From Scytolyngbya sp. HA4215-MV1 (GTDB lineage Bacteria; Cyanobacteriota; Cyanobacteriia; Leptolyngbyales; Leptolyngbyaceae), in assembly GCA_019359045.1 (NCBI GenBank), contig JAHHIA010000012.1, positions 176,941-240,940 of the forward strand: 64,000 nucleotides of DNA. Reading direction: 5' to 3'. Every line of letters starts with the position of its first letter. Position 1 is the stretch's first letter. Of the stretch, positions 8,632-19,300 are shown piece after piece. The notes beneath the pieces are model-generated. The model saw only the letters and a program-made list of their open reading frames with translations, was not told the origin of the DNA and did no database searches. A program made the translations under genes and the position numbers.

Positions 8632-11292
8632 ATGTTTGAGGCATCTTGCAGAACGACTGCCAACCCTATGTTTGCCAACCCTTTAGGTATTTCAGCTCCG
8701 ATTCTGGCTGAGGCTGGCGGTCATTATCCAACCCCTCCAGTAGAGCAATGGGTTGAGGTGTTGGTCGATTGTCCAGGTGCACCCGGTGTCTTTACGTATC
8801 AACTCCCACCCCAAATCTCCGTTCAGGTCGGTGACATTCTCACAGTGCCTTTTGGTTCACAGCAGGTGGGGGCGATCGCCCTATGTTTGCTGAAAACACT
8901 CCCTGCCCATATCGATCTGGTACAGGTCAAACCCATTCACGAAGTTGTAAGCCGTAGCTTTTTCCCCGCCAATTATTGGACGTTATTACAAAAAGTTGCT
9001 CATTACTACTATACTCCCCTCATGCAAGTGGTTCGTGCGGCATTGCCACCGGGTCTGCTGTCTCGTTCTCAACGCCGAATTCGCTTAAAGGCTCAGCAGC
9101 CTGAGCTAGACGCACAAAAGCCAGAGCAGTCAGGTCTGAACCTGGGTACCGAGTTCACCCATTCCACGCAAAACTTAAACTTTACCCCTCACACTGCTTT
9201 TTTTCGGACGTCTACCGCTCAGCCAATTCTGGAATTACTTCAGCGCAGCAAAACGGGAGATTACACCTGGCAATATTTACAACGACACATACCGGGTGCA
9301 CGGCAAGGATTGCAAGAACTGTTGCAACAAGGATTTGTGGAAAGTTACTTAGAACCGCCCACACCCATTCGTCCCAAGGTGAGACAAGCTGTCATTCTCA
9401 CTGCCACAGCGTTTCAGCATCTCGAGAGTCTTAGTCCTCGCCAGCGAGAAATTTTGGATATCTTAAAGCGAGAAGGGGGAGATTTGTGGCTGAGTGATTT
9501 GTTGCAACGTAGCCACACGACCAGTACAACGCTTAAAAATCTGGAGCAGAAAGGGTGTGTGACTCTGCAACCCCGAGAAGTATTGCGTGCCGAGGCAGGA
9601 GGCACCTTACAATCGGATTGTCCTAAACGCCTAACCGCTACTCAAGCACTGGCACTGGAGCAAATCATCACGCTCACTGGTACAGCGCAGGTATTATTGC
9701 ATGGAGTCACGGGGTCGGGTAAAACAGAGGTCTATTTGCAGGCGATCGCCCCAATCTTGCAGCGAGGACAGTCAGTGCTGGTACTGGTGCCAGAGATCGG
9801 CTTAACCCCTCAGTTGACTGATCGCTTCCGGGCGCGGTTTGGCAGTCAAGTCCGCGTCTACCACAGCGCCCTCTCCGAGGGGGAACGCTACGATACCTGG
9901 CGACAAATGCTCCATGCCCAACCCCAAGTGGTCATTGGCACGCGTTCTGCTATCTTTGCTCCCCTTCCTAACCTGGGGTTGATTGTGCTGGATGAGGAGC
10001 ATGATGCCAGCTTTAAACAAGATCAACCGGCCCCTTGCTATCACGCTCGTACCGTTGCCCAGTGGAGATCGCAGCTAGACCATTGCCCCCTGATTTTGGG
10101 TTCTGCAACCCCATCGCTAGAAAGTTGGGTGACTGCACAAGTTGCCAACATAACGCCAATCAACTCCTGCGATCCGGATTTAACCTTCCCAGTCGAGGCT
10201 CCCTCGCTTTACCTCACGCTCCCCGATCGGGTTTACAATCGTCCCATGCCAGAGGTCGAAGTCATCGACATGCGGCAAGAACTACAACAAGGCAATCCGT
10301 CCATTTTTAGCCGTCGTTTACAATCTGCTTTGCAAGATCTCCGGGAAAAGCAACAGCAGGGCATTTTGTTCATCCATCGGCGTGGACACAGTACTTTTGT
10401 CTCCTGTCGAAGTTGTGGCTACGTTATTGACTGCCCGAATTGTGATGTGTCACTCTCCTACCACCACAGCCACACAGAAGCGACACCTTTGCTGCGCTGT
10501 CACTATTGCAACTACACCCGGTTACATCCACCACGTTGCCCCGAATGCAGTTCCCCTTATCTCAAGTTTTTTGGCAGTGGCACGCAGCGAGTCGTACAAG
10601 AATTAAGTCGTCAGTTTCCTGATCTCCGGTGCTTACGGTTTGATAGCGACACCACACGCACCAAAGGTTCACATCGGGCGATTCTCAGCCAATTTGCGAG
10701 TGGAACCGCTGATTTATTAGTTGGAACACAAATGTTAACTAAAGGCATCGACCTACCGCAAGTAACACTGGTCGGGGTGGTGGCAGCAGATGGACTATTG
10801 AACTTATCAGACTTTCGGGCAGGGGAACGAGCATTTCAAACCCTGACTCAGGTAATTGGGCGAGCCGGACGGGGAGAAATTCCGGGACGAGCGATCGTCC
10901 AAACCTACACACCCTCCCACCCGGTAATTGCAGCCGTACACCAGCATGATTACACCCGCTTTGTTGAAACAGAACTGGCACAACGGGCAGAGTTAAACTA
11001 TCCCCCCAGGGGTCGTTTGATTTTGTTACGCCTGAGCAGCCCCGAGGCAGTTGCCGTGCAACAAGCCGCCGATCGTGTCGCTACCACACTGATGCCCAGC
11101 AATTCCACTTACGAGTTGCTGGGTCCCGCCCCTGCTGGCATTTTCCGGATGGCTCGTCGCTATCGCTGGCAGATTTTGCTCAAGTCACTGCCTGACACAA
11201 CCCTGCCATTACCTGATATTAATGAGCTGCGAGCGTTATGTCCGGCATCTGTAAGTTTGACGATCGACATTGATCCGCTCAATTTTTTGTAA
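8632..11292 (+). CDS. priA: Primosomal protein N' (replication restart helicase PriA)
   Basis: 886 aa. PriA recognises stalled or collapsed forks and reloads the replicative helicase. In order: an N-terminal DNA-binding domain (the block around VEVLVDCPGAPGVFTYQLP), a Walker A motif GVTGSGKT near residue 358, the DEEH box (VLDEEHDASFK), the zinc-binding insertion with eight cysteines (CRSCGY, CPNC, CHYC, CPEC), and helicase motifs V-VI (LVGTQMLTKGIDLP, QVIGRAGRGE). The length is somewhat above the E. coli protein (732 aa); cyanobacterial PriA proteins commonly have a longer N-terminal half. The MF start at 8632 lacks a strong ribosome binding site, and an ATG 12 codons later (8668) is possible. 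Confidence 0.95.
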   Translation: MFEASCRTTANPMFANPLGISAPILAEAGGHYPTPPVEQWVEVLVDCPGAPGVFTYQLPPQISVQVGDILTVPFGSQQVGAIALCLLKTLPAHIDLVQVKPIHEVVSRSFFPANYWTLLQKVAHYYYTPLMQVVRAALPPGLLSRSQRRIRLKAQQPELDAQKPEQSGLNLGTEFTHSTQNLNFTPHTAFFRTSTAQPILELLQRSKTGDYTWQYLQRHIPGARQGLQELLQQGFVESYLEPPTPIRPKVRQAVILTATAFQHLESLSPRQREILDILKREGGDLWLSDLLQRSHTTSTTLKNLEQKGCVTLQPREVLRAEAGGTLQSDCPKRLTATQALALEQIITLTGTAQVLLHGVTGSGKTEVYLQAIAPILQRGQSVLVLVPEIGLTPQLTDRFRARFGSQVRVYHSALSEGERYDTWRQMLHAQPQVVIGTRSAIFAPLPNLGLIVLDEEHDASFKQDQPAPCYHARTVAQWRSQLDHCPLILGSATPSLESWVTAQVANITPINSCDPDLTFPVEAPSLYLTLPDRVYNRPMPEVEVIDMRQELQQGNPSIFSRRLQSALQDLREKQQQGILFIHRRGHSTFVSCRSCGYVIDCPNCDVSLSYHHSHTEATPLLRCHYCNYTRLHPPRCPECSSPYLKFFGSGTQRVVQELSRQFPDLRCLRFDSDTTRTKGSHRAILSQFASGTADLLVGTQMLTKGIDLPQVTLVGVVAADGLLNLSDFRAGERAFQTLTQVIGRAGRGEIPGRAIVQTYTPSHPVIAAVHQHDYTRFVETELAQRAELNYPPRGRLILLRLSSPEAVAVQQAADRVATTLMPSNSTYELLGPAPAGIFRMARRYRWQILLKSLPDTTLPLPDINELRALCPASVSLTIDIDPLNFL

Positions 11293-11377
11293 GTGGCGTT
11301 GTGAATTGCAGCCATTTGTTTTAAGCAGTTCACAGCAGCAGGCGAGCTTCAGCAGAGCTTTAACCGATTGCTAAAAT

Positions 11378-11896
11378 TCATTTTTTGCGACGCTTTGAAG
11401 CAGGTGAGGCAGCTTTCGCTTTTTCTGTCCCAGGACTGGGAGACGTAGCAGGTTGAGGTTGGGCAGAGGTTGAACTGGTTGCTCGACCTCTCCGCGGTTT
11501 TGTAGAGGTCTCTACACCCATCTCCTCCGGTTTTGGATAGGAGCCGTTCGTCTCATTGCCTTGAGTCACAGCATCCCGCTTCGAGCTGTTGTCGGTCGGT
11601 TTGACACTCAGCGGCTTCGCCTGAGCCCCCGATCGCTTGCCGGAGGGGACATAATTTTTCAAAGTTGCCGTGCTAATCTTAATGCCACGCTCAGTCAGCA
11701 TTTTTGCCAAATCTTCATAGTTGTAGCCCTTATTCAAAGCGGCGCGAAGGGGTTCCTGCAAGCGATTCACTGCCTCACGTAGCGAGAGACCCTCTTTCGG
11801 TTTTTCGGGCAATGCTTGCAAAGCTGTTTTCGTATGTTCGATCGTGGCTGGTTTAACGATCGTGGCTTTTATCACTTTTTTGGTTGCTTTTGCCAT
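11378..11896 (-). CDS. Hypothetical protein with a HTH-like N-terminal half and a basic, disordered tail
   Basis: 172 aa from the ATG at 11896, which has GAGGAA 8 nt upstream; a TTG five codons earlier is unlikely. Residues 35-85 look helical and regular (LREAVNRLQEPLRAALNKGY, YEDLAKMLTERGIKIS, TLKNYVPSG), like a small helix-turn-helix that could bind DNA. The rest is rich in Lys, Ser, Pro and Thr, ends SKRRKK, and is probably disordered. Similar small proteins occur in other cyanobacteria as far as I recall, without assigned function. It stands alone, convergent with priA. Confidence 0.6.
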   Translation of the reverse strand: MAKATKKVIKATIVKPATIEHTKTALQALPEKPKEGLSLREAVNRLQEPLRAALNKGYNYEDLAKMLTERGIKISTATLKNYVPSGKRSGAQAKPLSVKPTDNSSKRDAVTQGNETNGSYPKPEEMGVETSTKPRRGRATSSTSAQPQPATSPSPGTEKAKAASPASKRRKK

Positions 11897-12383
11897 AGCT
11901 GAATTCCTCAATTGACATAGATGTCATGCGTCTTAAGCATCAATTTTGTATATAGTAGTCCCAAATGATTTCAGTAATGAAGGAATTACAAGAACGTTAC
12001 CCTTTTAGGCAGGTTTTTGCTCTTCAATCACTCCGATGATTCAAATAAGTTTGTACCACTTCACTCCAAGAGAGATCTTCAACTATGCTTTCTGAATCAG
12101 ATTGCGACCATTGCCATCGCTCAACAACCTGCCCCTTCATTCAGACATGTCTTTTTGAGAATATGTCTTGGTAGTGCTCAAATCATCATGCCTTTAAAGT
12201 TTGGCATGATAGCAACTCGCGCTACTCATCATGACCGCTTAAGGTCTAACCCTATCTTTTTGACGATTTGTTAGAAACATCCCTTCGTGCTGGAGTTAAA
12301 GGGATGGGTCATCGCATGGATATTATCGCAAAATTATGGCAATACTAACTGAGTAAAGCTGCCTTGCCCCATGACGTAATTCA
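11897..12383. other. Intergenic region upstream of the exopolysaccharide locus
   Basis: No supported gene; an 85-codon plus-strand frame (12017-12274) has no ribosome binding site or family resemblance. An 8-bp inverted repeat (ATCATGCC at 12185-12192, GGCATGAT at 12203-12210) is the only structure I see. The promoter of the row of genes starting at 12384 is expected here, and that of the divergent gene ending the previous region. Confidence 0.45.
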
Positions 12384-13712
12384 ATGCCTTTGATTTTAGA
12401 AAGTCTGCCTTCTATTTCCTCAAATTACCATCGATTGTTTTTCGTACGATCGCTGCCACATCCCAGCACAATTGCACACTACGTCATCTTTTTGGGATGC
12501 TGGATACCCGTTCAGGCCAGTTTTGCCTACCCCATCGCCTCCCATCTCACTGCTTCCAATTTTCATCCAACGTTTGAGACACCACCTTCTATCGCTTGGA
12601 CTGCACCAGAGAGCGATCTCGTCCCCGCTACAGACCAAACCGTTGCCAAGCGCGACCAGTCAACGATTGCACCAGATTCAGCGTCCTGGGAGATCGTCAA
12701 CCAGGATGATTTGCAACCCGTAAAATCAAATGGAACCCCTGTGATCATTGCTGGGGCAGATAATTTCAATCCAGCTCTACAACTTCTGCCTCCCCAACCT
12801 GAAACATTTGAACTGCCCAATCCGCCAACGGTCTCTCCAGCCAATTCAGCGATCGCCCTGGAAGCCCTGACGACCGATTTTCGGAGCGATTATGATAACT
12901 TTGGGCAACAAAATCAGTTCATTGAAGAAACAGCCCGATTTCGGTTGCCGAATGATGAGGCACTTCGCGTCAAAACAGGTTTCAATACGTTTCAGCAAAG
13001 GGGCGTAGAATCGATTATCAATATTCCCCTACAGGTAGGTTGGGAAGGCAAGTGGGGACCGTTCAAGCTCCGTCCAACGGCCGGAGTGGATATCTTCGAT
13101 CGCTTATCGCTCAAACCCAACCTCAACCTGGAAATAGAAACCAAACTCTTTCGGAATATCACCCTCATGGGTGTGGTTGAACAAGCGCCCTATAAATTCA
13201 ACGCGAAGACCCTGGATAATGAAATTTCTGCTTGGCACTTTGGTACCAATTTGTTCTGGCAGATCGATCGCGATACCAGCCTCTTTTCACTCCTGCGCTT
13301 TGGCAACTACAACGATGGCAACCATGAACAGCAATCTTTCACCCGGCTGGAGCGCAAGTTTGGCGATTTCTTTGCGGCTGCAAACCTGTTCAATTGGAGC
13401 TACGACAATAACTTTGAGACCCGCAGTGGCTATTTTTCGCCTCCCGATTTCCTAGTCTACAACGGCGAAATTGGATGGCAGGGCGATGTTTTCAAGTTTC
13501 TGCGCTGTCGAGTTGCCGCCAGTCTGGGACGACAACGGTTGAACGGCGATTACTCCGGTGCTAGAAGCTATCAGGCTCATTGCACCGCAAAACTTTCGCC
13601 CAATTTCGAAGCCGATTTTGGCTATAGCTTTAGTGATATCCAAAATCGCAATACTTCAGGCAACGGTTTCAACAGCCAATCTCTCACAGGTCAACTTCGC
13701 TTCAAATTTTAG
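12384..13712 (+). CDS. Outer-membrane beta-barrel protein, candidate polysaccharide exporter (BcsC C-terminus-like)
   Basis: 442 aa. A hydrophobic N-terminal stretch (residues about 30-50, YVIFLGCWIPVQASFAYP) looks like a signal sequence. A Pro/Thr-rich linker of about 120 residues follows, then from about residue 165 alternating aromatic/polar strands typical of a transmembrane barrel, ending in FKF, as expected for insertion by the BAM machinery. The segment around NFETRSGYFSPPDFLVYNG recalls the barrel end of BcsC, the cellulose export porin, but the TPR region of BcsC is missing. It is first in a same-strand row with a GH26-like protein, DUF3131 proteins and a GT2 synthase, which supports an export role. 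A specific family assignment is inference. Confidence 0.6.
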   Translation: MPLILESLPSISSNYHRLFFVRSLPHPSTIAHYVIFLGCWIPVQASFAYPIASHLTASNFHPTFETPPSIAWTAPESDLVPATDQTVAKRDQSTIAPDSASWEIVNQDDLQPVKSNGTPVIIAGADNFNPALQLLPPQPETFELPNPPTVSPANSAIALEALTTDFRSDYDNFGQQNQFIEETARFRLPNDEALRVKTGFNTFQQRGVESIINIPLQVGWEGKWGPFKLRPTAGVDIFDRLSLKPNLNLEIETKLFRNITLMGVVEQAPYKFNAKTLDNEISAWHFGTNLFWQIDRDTSLFSLLRFGNYNDGNHEQQSFTRLERKFGDFFAAANLFNWSYDNNFETRSGYFSPPDFLVYNGEIGWQGDVFKFLRCRVAASLGRQRLNGDYSGARSYQAHCTAKLSPNFEADFGYSFSDIQNRNTSGNGFNSQSLTGQLRFKF

Positions 13713-13774
13713 CGTTACTGTATGACCTTTCCTGGGAAAGCTTCAGCTATCAGTGAGCAATAAGAAGGCTTTTT

Positions 13775-14914
13775 GTGACTCATCAACCTGTGAAATTCGC
13801 GGATTTACTTAAGTTTTATCAATTCAGTTTTCGGTTGAAATCTCTGCTTTGGCTCATGCCCTTTGCCATCCTGATGCTAGCGAGATCCCCTGCTTTGCAA
13901 GCATTGGGTAAACCCTCTCCCAGTTCTACGAAACCTGTTTCTGCAACGAGTAGAACCACAGCTGCATCTCCTCCAATGGTCTTATTAGGGCTTTATACCA
14001 GGGGTTACTTAGGCGACGATCGAGTCGTTAAGCAAGAAATTCAAGCCATCGATAGCTGGGCAGGAAAACAGGTTTCGCTGGCGGGGATGTTCTTTGATAT
14101 CGAAGATTCTAACCCCGCTTACAATATTCCGGTGCCGCTAGAATTGCTCCGTAAAAAAGGTTATACCGCTTTTATTAACCTGGCTTCTCGAAGAAGCATG
14201 GCTGAAATTGCCAGAGGAGAGGTTGATGGCAATTTTAAGCAATTAGCCAAAGCGTTTGCTACCTGGTCTAATAAAAATGGCGATCGCATGGCTTTTATTG
14301 CCCCCTTCCCAGAGATGAATGGTTCTTGGGAAAGTTATCGAGAAGACCCAGCCAACTTCAAGCTGGCGTATCAACGAATTCAACGCATCTTTGCTGAACA
14401 AGGTGTCTCTAAAAATGCCGTGCGTTGGGTCTTTGCCCCCAATGGCTGGAGTAAACCCGAACATCGGTTTGAAAATTATTATCCTGGCGATGCAAATACA
14501 GATATCGTTGCCTTTAGTGCCTACAATTGGGGCTTTTGCAGTGCCAATGCCTCCGCAGGACAATGGAGAGCCTGGGATGGTCCCGACAAGATTTATGCAC
14601 CTTACGTTCAACGAATGAAAACTATGGCTCCCAACAAACCCATTTTCATTGCTCAAACAGCGACCAGCAGTCTGTCCAAAAACGGTACCAACCCTGTTGC
14701 TAAAGATCAATGGATGCAAGAATCCTATCGTTATCTGGCAAATGCAGGAGTACGAGCTGTCCTCTACTTCAATCTTGACAAGGAATGTGACTGGGCATTG
14801 TATCGCGGCAATGGGCAAAACAGTGCTGGATATGCGGCGATCGTTGCCAATCCTGACTTTGTCTATGTTGCACCCAGCGATTTGGCTCGGATGAATTTGG
14901 CTCAGCCCCGTTAG
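13775..14914 (+). CDS. GH26-like (beta-mannanase-like) exported protein, with Gln at the presumed nucleophile position
   Basis: 379 aa, GTG start with AAGAAGG just upstream. Residues 20-45 form a hydrophobic export or anchor segment. The body matches the GH26 TIM-barrel layout: an N-terminal GLYTRGYLGDD, an acid/base Glu180 in FPEMNGSW (the HExNG-like motif), a VRWVFAPNGW strand, and a late strand KPIFIAQTATSS. In active GH26 enzymes the last strand carries the nucleophile Glu, whereas here codon 294 is CAA (Gln). If my alignment is right the protein may bind rather than cleave glycan. It lies 62 bp after the barrel gene and 27 bp before a DUF3131 gene, so it is probably co-transcribed and acts on the exported polymer. 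Confidence 0.65.
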   Translation: MTHQPVKFADLLKFYQFSFRLKSLLWLMPFAILMLARSPALQALGKPSPSSTKPVSATSRTTAASPPMVLLGLYTRGYLGDDRVVKQEIQAIDSWAGKQVSLAGMFFDIEDSNPAYNIPVPLELLRKKGYTAFINLASRRSMAEIARGEVDGNFKQLAKAFATWSNKNGDRMAFIAPFPEMNGSWESYREDPANFKLAYQRIQRIFAEQGVSKNAVRWVFAPNGWSKPEHRFENYYPGDANTDIVAFSAYNWGFCSANASAGQWRAWDGPDKIYAPYVQRMKTMAPNKPIFIAQTATSSLSKNGTNPVAKDQWMQESYRYLANAGVRAVLYFNLDKECDWALYRGNGQNSAGYAAIVANPDFVYVAPSDLARMNLAQPR

Positions 14915-14941
14915 TTTGTTATCCCCTTTTCAATCAAATCA

Positions 14942-16369
14942 ATGAATTCTGATTTTGACCCTCCTCCCAAAAGCTCGTCTTTACTCGCATCAGTCGGTGG
15001 CGTAGTCACCGCGATCGCCATGGTCGCTGGGCTAGAATCCCTATCTGGCTATTTCCACAAAACAACGGCAGCTAATTCGACCCAACCCACAGCAACCGCC
15101 GCCGCACCCAACATCTCGTCCAATGCAGAGGTTGCACGTCTAGATGCTCAATCCATGAAAGTCCCTGATCCGTCGGCTTCGGCACTCCATACCGGTAACT
15201 CACCCCATCCAGGAGCACTCAGTCCCCAAGAACAAGCCATGGCGAAGCAAGCATGGCAATATTTTCAACGCAACTGGAATGAGAAAACGGGCTTAGTCAA
15301 TTCAGCCGATGGCTTTGCCTCGGTGACCTTATGGGATCAGGCAGCAGCAATGGCTGCGCTCGTCAGTGCCAAGGAACTTAGCTTGGTACCTGAAGCTGAG
15401 TTCACAGCCAAGATGAAGGTGATGCTCAAAACCCTGGCAACACTGCCACTCTACAAAAATGAACTGCCCAACAAGGTCTACAATTCCAAAACCTTGCTGC
15501 CAGTCAACTACGGCAAGCTTGATAAACGAGAAGAAATTGGTTGGTCTGCCATTGACCTGGGCAGAATAGCGCTCTGGTTGAAAATTGTGAATGCCAAGTA
15601 TCCTCAGTTGCACCCTCAAGCCGAAGCGGTCTGGCAATCTTGGCAGGTGACACGACTGGTCAAAGCTGGGCAAATGTACGGGACTACGGTCGTGAATGGC
15701 AAAGAGCGATATAACCAGGAAGGGCGCTTGGGGTACGAGAGCTATGCCGCCTACGGCTTGAAACTCTGGAAATTAGATGTGCAAAAAGCGTTAAACACCC
15801 AGTCTAATCTGGCGTTTGTCAATCTCTATGGTCAAGATGTCCCCTACGATCGTCGAGACTACAAAACTTCAGGCGCAAACAACTATGTCCTGAGTGAACC
15901 TTTCATTTTGGATGGGATTGAGACTGGATTTCAGGCACTGCCCAAAGCCCATGCCGATCAGGTTTTAGCAGCTCAGGTTGCACGATATCGTGCTACTGGA
16001 CAACTGACTGCCTTAACTGAAGACAACCTCGATCAAGATCCGTATTTTGTTTACAACACCCTATTTGTCAATGGCGAACCCTGGGCAACCATTACCGACA
16101 CCCGCCAGAAGCGCAATGATTTACGGTTTCTCAGTGCCAAAGCAGCAATCGGCTGGCATGTTCTGTACAACACTCCCTATACCCAAAAATTATTTGATTT
16201 TGTGCAAACCAATCTGAAAGCGGACGCAGGTTGGTACAACGGTTTCTACGAAGCATCGAAGCAGCCAAATCGATCACTGACGGCGAATAACAATGGGGTC
16301 ATCTTAGAAAGTTTGCTTTACAAGAAACTCGGTCAACCGTTTACTGTATGGGCAGGGGTTCAACCTTGA
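14942..16369 (+). CDS. DUF3131 protein, single-domain, membrane-anchored
   Basis: 475 aa. A single hydrophobic segment near residues 14-34 probably anchors it, followed by a Thr/Ala/Pro linker to about residue 95. The remainder is one DUF3131 domain, with the blocks AKQAWQYFQRNW, TLWDQ, GWSAIDLGR, EGRLGYESYAAYGL, YNTLFVNGEPW and LSAKAAIGWH. DUF3131 domains look like alpha/alpha toroids of glucoamylase-like proteins and often lie beside GT2 synthases; activity is not known to me. The next gene overlaps its end by 22 bp, which indicates translational coupling. Confidence 0.75.
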   Translation: MNSDFDPPPKSSSLLASVGGVVTAIAMVAGLESLSGYFHKTTAANSTQPTATAAAPNISSNAEVARLDAQSMKVPDPSASALHTGNSPHPGALSPQEQAMAKQAWQYFQRNWNEKTGLVNSADGFASVTLWDQAAAMAALVSAKELSLVPEAEFTAKMKVMLKTLATLPLYKNELPNKVYNSKTLLPVNYGKLDKREEIGWSAIDLGRIALWLKIVNAKYPQLHPQAEAVWQSWQVTRLVKAGQMYGTTVVNGKERYNQEGRLGYESYAAYGLKLWKLDVQKALNTQSNLAFVNLYGQDVPYDRRDYKTSGANNYVLSEPFILDGIETGFQALPKAHADQVLAAQVARYRATGQLTALTEDNLDQDPYFVYNTLFVNGEPWATITDTRQKRNDLRFLSAKAAIGWHVLYNTPYTQKLFDFVQTNLKADAGWYNGFYEASKQPNRSLTANNNGVILESLLYKKLGQPFTVWAGVQP

Positions 16370-19300
16370 ATCAATCTCCACGTTGGGTAAAGACAGTTGC
16401 CCTGTTTCTTACAGGAGTCATGCTGGCGGTCTTGTCAGCCCAAGCAGGCTTTGGGTTAGGGATAGAAGGTGCGATCGCGCAACAAAATCGCACCATGCCC
16501 ACTGATCAGAACGCTTGTGCTGTGCTGACCGCTCCCCTTACCTCCGAAGAACAGGGATATGCCAAAGCCGCATGGCAATATTTCGCTAAAAATTACCAAC
16601 CTGAAACAGGCTTCATGAATGCCACCGGGGGCTACCCCTCAGGAACCCTATGGGATATGGGGAACTATCTGGTGGCACTCAACACCGCTCGTTGGCTGGA
16701 TCTCATTACCCAAAAAGAATTCGACGAAAAGTTAAATAAATTTCTGAGTACTTTTGGCTCGCTCAAACTCTTTGACGAGGCTTTACCCAACAAGGTCTAT
16801 CACGCTGCCAATGGACAGATGGTGGACTATGGCAATAACCCAACCCCCCGAGGCATTGGTTGGTCAGCCCTAGATATTGGCAGGATATTAGCAGCGTTTC
16901 ACATCATTCGCACCTGTCACCCACAGTATGCCGACTGGTTAAAGGGTATTACCCAGCGTTGGCAAATTGCCCGATCGCTCCAGGACGATCAACTCTATGG
17001 GGCAACCGTAACCCCGGACGGCAAAACCCTATTGGTGCAAGAAGGACGCTTAGGCTATGAAGAATATGCCGTGCGGGGATACGAGCTTTGGGGCTATAAA
17101 GCAGACAAAGCAAAGTCTTTTCAGCCTTTTCAGTTTGTAGACGTTTATGGCATCCAAATTCCAGTAGATGTACGCGATTACCAGAAAACCAATGCCAACA
17201 ACTATGTAGTGAGCGAATCTTACATTCTGGATGGCATTGAGTTTGGCTGGCAAGGCGAACAAGCGGATTATGCTGGCAGAGTGTTAGAAGCCCAACGGCG
17301 ACGCTATTCGCAAACAGGGCAACTCACTGCGGTGACTGAAGACAATATCGACGCTCCCCCCTACTTCATCTACAACACAGTTTATGCCAATGGTGTGCCC
17401 TGGGCAGCCATCACCGATCAGAACCAACCCATTCCCCAATTTCGCAGCATCAGCACCAAAGCCGCTTTTGGTTGGCATTATCTCTATCCCACCAATGAGT
17501 ACGCCCAAAAGGTGTTTGATGCAGTTAAAAACTTACGCAGTCCCAAAGATGATGGGTACTACGCTGGGCTATATGAAGCGACGCAGAAACCGAATACATC
17601 CCTTACAGGCAATACTAACGGTCTCATTCTCGAAATTCTTTATTACAAAGCCAGAGGCAATCGCCCCCTGATCGCACGAGGAGAGATGGCATCTCCCCTA
17701 ACAATGCCTCCTGCACCAATTCCGGCGGTCGATACTCCAACAAACACTACCGCCTGTCCCCGACTCAGCCAACCGCTTTCACTTGTCGAGCGACGCTACG
17801 CCCAAGCGGCATGGCAATATTTTCGTGCCAATGCCCAAGCCACGGGATTGATCAACGATCGCAGCGACTTCAAAGGTGTGACACTGTGGGGATTGGGAGA
17901 TTATCTTGCTGCGCTAAGAGCGGCAAGAACTCTAGAAGTGATTACGCCCAACGATTTCGACCAACGCATTCGACAGTTATTCGGGACGATGCAGCAATTG
18001 CCGCTGTATGGGGGAGAGTTGCCCAATCGGGGATACGATCCCTGGTCGCTTCAGCCTGTAGATTATGGCGGCAACCCAGTACCAGGCGGGACAGGGTGGT
18101 CCGCTGCTGATCTGGGACGTTTTTTGGCAGCACTGTATGGCTTGAAAACCTGCTATCCCGAATATACAGATGCTGTGGATCACATCGTGTTGGATTGGTC
18201 TTACGTCCGTGTGGTCCGCGATCGTGCGCTGAATAGTGGCACCGTAACCCAAGACGAGACCGGGCGGATGCTGACAAGAACTGTTCCGGAAACGCGGTTG
18301 GGATACAGCGAGTATGCAGCCCGCGCATTTCAGCTTTGGGGTTTTGAGGTGGATCGTGCGGCTGTGGGTGAGCACTATATCAAAACCAACGTTGAAGGCT
18401 TTGAGGTGCCTGTGCAGCGGCAGGGAGTTCCCAAAACCTCAGATCTAGCAATTACTGTCAGCGAACCGTTTTTACTCTATGGTTTAGAGTTTGGCTTTGA
18501 CCCCCAGATGCGATCGCTGGCAGAACCGCTGTTCAAAGCCCAAGCAGAACGGTTTCGTCGCACCAAACGATTTACCGCCGCAAACACCGCTGCCATTAAT
18601 TCACCCCCCTACATTTTGCACAGTACTTTGGTAGGGAATGGTCAAGCCTGGGCAAATCTGGATGCTCAGGGAAATCCGGCTAAGGGCGATCGTCTAGTGA
18701 GTACAAGCGTGGCTTTTGCTCTGTACGCATTGTTTCCAGATGAATCTTACAGCCGCGAACTCTGGCAAACAGTGACGGATTTGTACAATCCCCAATTAGG
18801 CTACTACGAAGGATTTTATGAAACGTCGGGCAAACGCGAGAATAACCAGGCTGCAAACACCAACAGTTTGATCTTGCAAGCATTACTCTATCGAGCGACT
18901 CGAGATCAACCGCTATTGCGTCCTACTTCGATGAATTCTCCCTGGTGGAAAGCGATCGCCTCAGGCGATACCTCTAGGGGATTACCGAGCCGAAAACAGC
19001 AAACTGCAAAATTTGTTACAGAGGGCACACAGACTTATTGGGTGTCCACCAACCTAGCCAGTGAAACGGTTCTAGAACAATCGCCAGTCGCAACTGAACC
19101 GATTCCGGTGCCTGCTCCATCTCCAGCAGCACTTCAACCCACCCCACAGCCAACGACAACCGCTGCCCAGTCTGCCATCATCCTGCCTTTGCCCAGACCC
19201 ATCCCATCTCCTGCGTTGCCAGAATCTACGTCCCCTCAACCCAAACCTGAGGCAGCCCAACCAACGAAAGTTGTGCCCCTTGTATCCTCAGAAAGCGATG

